From Diphasiastrum complanatum (lineage: Eukaryota > Streptophyta > Lycopodiopsida > Lycopodiales > Lycopodiaceae), in assembly GCA_029204225.1 (NCBI GenBank), contig CM055099.1, positions 48,596,141 through 48,660,140 of the forward strand: 64,000 nt of DNA. Reading direction: 5' to 3'. The notes beneath the pieces are model-generated. The model was not told where the DNA came from and did not search any database. It worked only from the letters and a program-made list of their open reading frames with translations. Within the stretch, counting starts at the first letter, position 1. Each line of letters opens with the position of its first letter. Below are positions 57,143 to 64,000 of this stretch, one piece after another. The translations under genes and the position numbers were made by a program.

Positions 57143-57860
57143 ATGGCTACATCAAGTGGAGTCATGTTGGAAGCCAATGATAGGCTTATCTCAAGTAACT
57201 ATTCATTGTGGAAAGTGAGGATGGAATCACTTCTTGAGATGAATGATGTTTTGGATATTGTTGTAGTTTTGGAGAAGAGGCCAACAAAAAACAAGATCAA
57301 TTTAGGTATGATAAGAGGGCCAAAAGGACTCCTACACATGATGAAGATGAAAATGAGCTTATCAAGTAGGTAAGAGTACTTCATCTAAGGATGCTTGGGA
57401 TTCATTGAAGAAGCTTTATAAATCCAAGTCTACTTCTAGAGTGTTGACTCTAAGAAGAAAAATCTTTTCTTGTATGCAAAAGAATGAAGAAAGTCCAAAT
57501 ACTTTTATTTTGAAGGTGAAAGAGATGAGTTGGCTTGCATTGATGAGAGCATTAAGGAAGGAGACCTTGTTCAAGTTATTCTTAATGGGTTGTTGGATGC
57601 TCATGCTAACATTGTTCAAAGTATTCAGAATTTGCCAAGATCTCAAGTTGGAGAGGAGGCTATGTTCATCAACAAATTCAAGGGCAAAAGCAAACGTAAG
57701 TGGTCTAAAGGGCAAGATCAAATCGAGGCTTCTTCAAATGGCAAAAAGAAAGATAGATCAAATCTCAAGTACTTCTATTGTGGAATCAAAGGACACTTTG
57801 CAAGTGACTGCTACAAGAAGAAAAGAGATCAAGAAAACAAGCAAGGTAATCTTACTCTAG
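57143..57860 (+). pseudogene. E9 gag
   Basis: Begins MATSSGVMLEANDRLISSNY, SLWKVRMESLLEMND, the best preserved gag start of this family in the window. The frame breaks near 57340-57400 and again near 57535 (MACIDESIKEGDLVQVILNG continues). The knuckle reads YFYCGIKGHFASDC, with the first Cys changed to Tyr. The segment between IVQSI and the Lys-rich region is shorter than in E4. Confidence 0.82.
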
Positions 57861-59277
57861 ATAAGGATGGTTTGGATGTTCAAGATGCAAATGATGATGC
57901 CTTTGTGATGTCTTCATGTATGCTTGCTAATGATGGAGATCTAGATCCATGGTGGATTGATAGTGGAGCAAGTTCACACATGACTTTTCACAAAGAGTAC
58001 TTCACTTCTTTGTTGGCACATGAAGATGACAAGAGGGTAATCTACATGGCCAATGATGGTGAGTGTGCAATCAAAGGAATTGGCACAATTCCTATATCTC
58101 TCTCTACAAATAGAAATATTCATTTGTAGGATGTGTTGTCTATTCCTTCTATTACCAAGAATCTACTTAGTGTGAGTCAATTGCTAAGTAAAGGCCTCAA
58201 AGTTGAGTTTGATGGAGATGCTTGTATGATCAAAAGGAAGGATATCTTGATTGGAAAAGGTAAAAGTCAAGGAAAGTTGTTCAAACTAGATGCTTGTGTT
58301 ATTGCTAACCAAGGTGGATGTATTGCAAGAGAGCAAATACCTATTCAAGAGGTTTGGCATAAAATGATGGGACACCTCAACTTCAGGTCATTGGAGATAA
58401 TGGCTAGAAAGAATGTTGTGATAGGTCTTCCAAGTTCCTTACGTGGCATCAATCATGTTTGTGAGTCTTGTGGTTTTTCTAAGTCACATAGACTACATTA
58501 TACTAGCTCTACATCTAGATCTACAAAGCTTTTTCAAATTGTACATTCGGATATTCATGGAATTACTACAATTAGCAATAGTGGACCTAAGATGTATGTA
58601 GCTTTCATTGATTAGTAGATTTTGTTGGATCTATCAACTAAAGAGCAAGGATGAAGTGTATGATGTCTTTGTTAAGCGTAAGAATGCAAGGGAGAACCAA
58701 TTTTCCACAAGTATCAAGTGCTTAAGAAGTGACAATGGTGATGAGTACATATCTACCAAGTTCAAGGCCTTTTGTGATGAGCATGGGATCAAGAGGGAGT
58801 ATACAACACCAAGGACGACACAACAAAATGGAGTGGCTGAAAGGAAGAATAGGACTTTATGTGAAAGTGCTAAAGCCATGAGATTAAGTGCTAATCTTGA
58901 TAAACCATTTTGTATCAAGCTTTGTTGTGTGCCAATTTCTTGTGCAATAGGTGGTTGAGTGCTATTTTGGATGGAAGGACACCTTTTGAGATGCTATTCA
59001 AGATGAGGCCGAGTGTCAACTTTCTAAGAACTTTTGGATGCACATTCTATGTCAACATTATTCTTGATGATAGGACCAAGGAGGATCCATATTCAAGGAA
59101 ATTTTATTTTTGTTGGATATAGTGAGGTGAGTAAAGCCTACAAGGTTTACATTCCTACTAACAAGGTGATTGTTGGTAGAGATATCATTTTTTATGAGGG
59201 GAACATTCCAAAAGTGTTTTCAAGTACTATTCATGATGATGTGGATGGATCTAACATTGTTGATGTTGATGAAAGAG
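57861..59277 (+). pseudogene. E9 protease and integrase
   Basis: Protease WWIDSGASSHMT near 57950. A TAG at about 58130 follows NRNIHL. Then come SIPSITKNLLSVS and the integrase zinc region (WHKMMGHLN, CESCGFSKSH). A 7-base deletion near 58612 removes part of FIDDFSR and shifts the frame. Next are LRSDNGDEY and NGVAERKNR, another frame change near 58912, and the C-terminal part LRTFGCTFYVNI, VGRDIIFYEGNIPK. Catalytic Asp and Glu residues read as present, but the chain of frameshifts disables it. Confidence 0.82.
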
Positions 59278-61480
59278 GTTCTAGTACCTGTTGAATCTGC
59301 TTTAACTATAGATATATCAGCCGCATCAGGAGTGTATCCGAATCTAAAAGTGAAAAAGAAAAGATATCAAGATATAAGGCAGTGGATTAAATAGTTGCAA
59401 GAAGAAGAATTTGAAGAAGCTGCTAAAGCAGCAGCCGAAGTCCATTCTTCATCTATGTCACAAGCAGATTTAACAACAGATGTTAATACATAGTTGCACC
59501 ATCATGAAGAACCCTTCAAGATGACGAAACCTGAAGCACCGCAAACAGAAATGATCGTAAATATTCTGTCTAGCAAGATGGATATTACACTGGGAGAATT
59601 TCTTAAGTTGGTGTCTAAAGCAAAAGAAGTATTAGCAGAAAGATTGAGTCGAATGGAACCACGGTACGTTAGAAGCCACTTTTTTGTGCCAGGTTTGAAG
59701 AAACAAACGAAGTACTCAATGTGGGAATAGTCTGGAAAAGTGAGCAGAAAAACATCACCATGCCGATACAACATAGACAATTTGGTAAAGAAGCAGACAT
59801 GATTGATGGAGGTTCAAGAGTTAACTTGATCTCAACCAAGCTATGTGCAAAATAGGGACTTACCAAGCTAAAGCCTACACTTTTGCCATTAAGCTAGCTG
59901 ATCAAACAACAGTCCTTCCTAGGAGAATGGTGGAAGATGTACCTGTCAAAATAGCTGGAGTGCAGTTTGTTATTACTTTTGTAATAATGGACTTACCTGA
60001 TACGTCAAATGTATATCAAGTTTTATTGGGACGTCCATGGTTACGAGTTGCGCAAGTAATCATAACTGGGGCACCGACAAAAACACTTCTGAGAATTGTG
60101 AGCGTACGGTCAAAGTAGATCCAAGTACTTGGACTATCAAGCCAGTAGTCCAAAGAGGGGATGACGATTCATCAATAACTGATCATACCTGTGATCAAAA
60201 AATGAAGACTTTTGGAGTCCATTATGACTCTCAACTGACACTATCAACTAGAATCAAACTCTTGCAACAATGGATTGCACAGCAGACTATATGTGTCAAC
60301 GAGATAATCAATCATAAATTGAGCAAAATTTTCTTACTTGATCGAACTTTGGATACACCGATTACTTTTCCATTGAATATGACGAACTTAGCTTAGATAT
60401 CAACTGATCCAATTCCAGATCTGATTGAAGATAATCTAATACATGTTAGTCATGCCTTGACTTACGATGGAGATACAGAACTTACAGATGAACAAATCCT
60501 CAATCACATGGATCCTACAAGATTTGGAGTTCGAGGTATTTCGGATGAACCAATAATAAAGCTGCCAAAGGCAGTTATATTAAAAGGAGGAAAAGCTCTA
60601 AGATCAATGACAAAGAAACAAGCTAAACAACACTATAATACGATCCTGAAATGGAAAAAAATCATCTCAAAAAGTTGACTCTAAGAATGTACGGCTTTTC
60701 TTGGATAAAGAAAAGGGGAAGGTCAAGGATGATTCTTCAAGTCACTACTTCTCACAAGAAAGCACCATCAAGAAAGTCATCACCTTCAAAGACGAGCACA
60801 TGTTCTAAAAAGTCATCACCTCCACAATCGATTCCTGCCAAGAAAGCTAAATGGAGATCAAAGATGAACCCTTATAAAGAGGAACAATTAGAAGAAGTCC
60901 AGCATGATATGCTAGAGCATTTCAAATGCTTTACTTTGGATGATGTTGTGATTATGTTACCCAAAGCTCATCATGAACCAAAAGAGCAAGTACCAAAAAC
61001 AAAAGAGTTTTACGATGGACTAGCCCATGAATCTTGCTGAACCAGGAGAGCAAGAAGCATTATTCTATCAGGTTTGCAAGCAGACATTTTATAGATCCTA
61101 AGAAGAATTATTCAACAACCGAACACGAAGCGTTGGCCATGATTTTTTCTGTTAATAAGTTTTGACATTATCTATTGGCAATGAATTTTCTATACTAATC
61201 ATCAGCCATTACTTTTTTGGTGAACAAGACATGTTACACGGGATGTATTGCAAGATGGCTACTTTTAATTTGATTTTCGCATTGTGTGGTTCGAAAGGGT
61301 AAGCAACATTTTATCATCGACCATGTATCCAAAATCAAATCAGCCTTCGTTGAGCATCAAATCATCATCATGAACCTGTGTGACCTGACAGGTGGATTCA
61401 GAATGCGCAAATTAGAGTTGACATAGACTCAGATCTTCAAATTTTGTATTTATTACAGTACTTAGATGAAGGATGCTCTT
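59278..61480 (+). pseudogene. Gypsy E11: gag end, protease, linker and RNase H
   Basis: Plus strand. It opens with a gag/linker region (SGVYPNLKVKKKRYQDI, MDITLGEFLKLVSKAKEVL), then a degenerate retropepsin with IDGGSRVNLIST near 59800 and the closing VLLGRPWLRVAQV near 60030. The linker (HALTYDGDTELTDEQIL, MLEHFKCFTLDDVVIML) runs to about 61030. RT is deleted. RNase H follows from about 61072 (FASRHFIDPKKNYSTTEHEALAMI, FLVNKTCYTGCIARWLL, HFIIDHVSKIKSA). Many stops. Relative of E2 and E5, and it keeps the protease that E2 lost. Confidence 0.72.
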
Positions 61481-61860
61481 AGGTGAATGTTCAACCTTCG
61501 CCAAATCTTCCTAACCTTCGCCAACCTGCCACAGTTGTTCGAAACCTTCGCTGAGATTTTTGGAAGCTATTTTTACGGTACAGAACATGCCTACAAATTT
61601 TTGTCCCGTACTGTTCAGACAAACTAGCACTTTGCCTAATGGACCCTCCAAATCAACCTATTAAAGAGCAAAATTTGATTTCATTTCTCACTTGTGCTAG
61701 CGGAGCTCTTGAAAAATTTTCTAGCGCCCAAAACTTTCCGAACTTTCTACACTACTTTTTGATACACTCTTGCGCCATTTTTCTTTAGTTTTCTACTTCT
61801 CCTCATCATATCTTCTACTGATACTAGTCAATTTCCATGCTATGTCCAATGCATCACCAG
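61481..61860. other. Unassigned junction stretch in E11
   Basis: Contains repeats of an AACCTTCGCC-type unit at about 61490-61555 and no coding signal that I could support. Integrase, expected here, is absent. Confidence 0.4.
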
Positions 61861-63290
61861 TATCCATGTGGGTTGTTGTTGGTGTAGTAGCAGAAGCAGC
61901 GGTTGTAGGTACTGTGCTTGGTCGGCGTTGAGATCTTGCTGGTAACTCCTCTTCTTCAAAAATATCTGTACCTTCAAAGCCATCAACACCATGGCATCGA
62001 ACTGTTTTGAAGATATAACTGCATGGTCGACTCTGAGTGTCTCTGGTGCCTAATTTGCTTGATCTTGGTGATTGATCTGAAAGAATGAATCAAAAACATT
62101 CGCAGCATCATGGAAATGATTGGATCAATTTTTAGGGGATTGGGGTTCAAGGGTCCTAGGCTCTTAGGTATCTTAAAAATTTCATCTAGCCCTAGGAGAT
62201 TGGAATCATCAAACATATCCATGAACGCTTGTGTATTTGGTGAAATTGCTCGAGTTTGTGGGGGCTTGGGTAGCTGTGATTGGAATGGTGGCTCCAATGG
62301 TCACAGACTAACCTTGTGAGGAAGCTAAGGCGAGGAAAGCATCAGTGGATTGGAGATAGGCAGTTTAGTGCGAGTTGCAGCAGGGGGTGTAAGCGCAACT
62401 AAAGCTGTTTGCCTAGTACGGCAACATGACATGGGAGGCGAGTCAGGAATGATGATTTCGTTGCGTACACGACGACAACTATCAGAACTCGAGGCTTGAT
62501 GTGAAGGCTCGGTAGGTGTGTCTTCATACACAGATAGTACTGAGGCAGAAACAAAGCCATGGATTCTATTATCGAGGTAGGAGGCGGAAAGGAGGGACAA
62601 AAGTGGACCAGTCGCGATCTATTGCTTGGTATTGCTTTTAATGGCCCGCTTGAGCTCACCAAATACTATCTTGAACCAGTTATAGGGTTCTCTTATCAAA
62701 CTTGTAGTTGGACTCTACTATGCGATGTAGGATCTGAGAAGAGATGTGCTCCTTCTTGACGTTGCCAACCATCAGAAAGTTGTTCAGTAGTTGTGCAGCG
62801 GCATAGATAGTAGGATATCGAATGCATTCTAGCAAATAGCCATCATTGGCCCAATAGAGTTCATTGGTCGTATCTAGGAATGGCTTTATGATATTCTTTG
62901 CATGCTTGTGGTTCGGTGATGGTTGATTTCTAGAAGTGCTACCTATGGCGGCAAGTGCGGCCTCAGTTATGCGCACCTTGTGGGTAGCAGTCCCTGGTAG
63001 GTGATGTAGAACTTGGTCTTGGGCTCGAACCAGGTACTAAAGGCCATAGCAATGAAGTCCATATTAATTCTTCATGAAAATGTGTGCTCGTAGATCCCCA
63101 TTGCGATGAGAAAAGGCTTAGCAAGGTTCATCCATTGAGCCAGCATGCTTGTGCTAGGGAGTATCATGATGTCCATTCTGGTCAGAGCATATTTAGTCTC
63201 AAACCTTGTGCGAGTGATCCAGACCATGTTAGATGAAAAGAAAGACATGGACAACATAATATCAGTGCTGGGTTCAAAAAATACCCTAAT
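61861..63290 (-). pseudogene. aORF N-terminal part and linker of E11, inverted
   Basis: Minus strand, opposite to the rest of E11. It reads MDIMILPSTSMLAQWMNLAK, FLIAMGIYEHTF, INMDFIAMAFSTWFEPKTKF (compare INMGLALHAYATW in E2), YWANDGYLLECIRYPTIYAA and AQLLNNFLMVGNVKKEHIS. A Ser/Pro/Thr-rich linker (62600-61983) follows. It is the most diverged aORF copy here. The coiled-coil part lies on the plus strand from 63300. Confidence 0.65.
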
Positions 63291-63299
63291 AAGTCAAAA

Positions 63300-63998
63300 A
63301 GCTATTTAGTTGAAGCGCGAGCTCAAGATTGCTAAGCAACATGAGGCATAATCTAAAGCCGAGCTAAAGAAAACTAAACAATCTACTGAGTGTCTTGAAG
63401 TTATGTGGCGACCTTGCTGAATTCATTGACAACGGCACAGGGCCAAGTGGACAAGGTTGTCCAAGATGCAAAAACAATAGGTGTTGCTGCTAGTCGGGCA
63501 ATTGGATATGGCTACACTTGAACGAGAGCCCCTTCAAGGTGAATTGGATGCGACCACCATTGAATGTGATTCTTACCTCCAGACACAAGTACCTGATTGT
63601 CCAGTCTCATCGGATGACATCCGTTACTTGTTCGATAGTTGAAACCTACCAAACTTCATTGGTAGGATTTCAAGAAGAATTTGATAAACCCAGATGTATG
63701 GCATCGACTGAACTGGAAAAGGCACAAGCAATAATCAAAGATTATGAAAAGGCAGCCGCTCAAGTTTTGGAAGCCGAGCCTCAAATTCCAATTCATGTGA
63801 TGCCACAGTTCTTGCCTCAGCACCAAGATCAGAGAGGCTTGGATACAGGTTTGGGTGGGCCAGAAATACAAGATATACTAGATGACCAGGCTACTGGCTA
63901 CTTCAAGGCCCAGGCCATTGTTTCAGAAACCGATCACCATCGAGGACCAAATTCAAGCGTTTCTACAACAACATCCACATGAGTCCTCGGGGGGTGGA
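63300..63998 (+). pseudogene. aORF coiled-coil part of E11
   Basis: Plus strand to the window end. Pieces read LKRELKIAKQHEA, SKAELKKTKQSTE, ETYQTSLVGFQEEFDK and STELEKAQAIIKDYEKAAAQ, then a Gln/Pro-rich stretch. They line up with the E2 aORF coiled coil (LILAQQHEQAGH; HTLNSYQTEFNKYRTSATQE; LAQAKQALKACQKYME). The gene continues beyond the window. Confidence 0.6.
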
Positions 63999-64000
63999 TG

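Larger units (their letters stand above)
56247..59277 (+). mobile_element. Copia element E9, third member of the E1/E4 family
   Basis: A 5'-truncated LTR (56247-56553), primer site, leader, gag and pol up to the end of integrase. It stops at about 59277 inside the integrase-RT tail, where gypsy E11 begins, so whether it carried RT or module X is unknown. Confidence 0.85.

Overview
The window reads as nuclear DNA of a land plant. It holds stacked, mostly broken LTR retrotransposons of the Ty1/copia and Ty3/gypsy superfamilies, on both strands. Supporting signs are plant-type primer binding sites (TGGTATCAGAGC for initiator tRNA-Met; a tRNA-Asp-type site in the gypsy element), copia gag zinc knuckles and IDSGAS-type proteases, GT-AG introns in a captured cellular gene, and long GA/CT microsatellites. 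Copy density suggests a large, repeat-rich genome, but the plant group cannot be told from this sequence. I found no intact host gene, tRNA, rRNA or CRISPR array.

Layout. 1-1680: internally deleted copia element with an LTR tail. 1681-5017: mostly unassigned. 5018-10010: minus-strand copia element C1. 10050-12320: two more copia pol fragments. 12677-12803: CT microsatellite. 13017-33883: a nest. A copia-type element (E3) was entered by a gypsy element (E2, 14116-31928, TSD CATGT/CACGT), and E2 was entered by a copia element (E1, 20631-29101, TSD TTAAG). 33884-37262: deleted gypsy copy E5. 37317-37537: captured-gene exon. 37687-40470: deleted copia E6. 40500-41735: gypsy fragment E7. 41738-45993: copia E4, sister of E1. 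46026-47394: possible LINE ORF1 remnant. 47713-47890: GA microsatellite. 47891-51030: mostly featureless. 51690-53040: 3' end of another element with an unrecognised ORF. 53045-56246: two opposed copia fragments, one with its 3' LTR. 56247-59277: copia E9, third member of the E1/E4 family. 59278-63998: gypsy E11, partly inverted.

Two features stand out. First, E1 and E4 keep gag, protease, integrase and RNase H, but almost all of the reverse transcriptase is replaced by about 1.1 kb of foreign coding-like sequence (module X). A diverged and longer X lies just before the polypurine tract of E3. The family therefore looks non-autonomous but mobile, carrying an uncharacterised module. Second, the gypsy family carries a large additional ORF (aORF, about 3.1 kb) between integrase and 3' LTR: N-terminal globular domain, Ser/Thr/Pro-rich linker, coiled coil, C-terminal domain. 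It occurs in at least four copies here and survives where RT and integrase are gone.

A third point is an intron-containing cellular gene fragment inserted inside X of E1, with a related exon about 14 kb away beside another element. All family assignments rest on motifs read by eye; no database search was possible.
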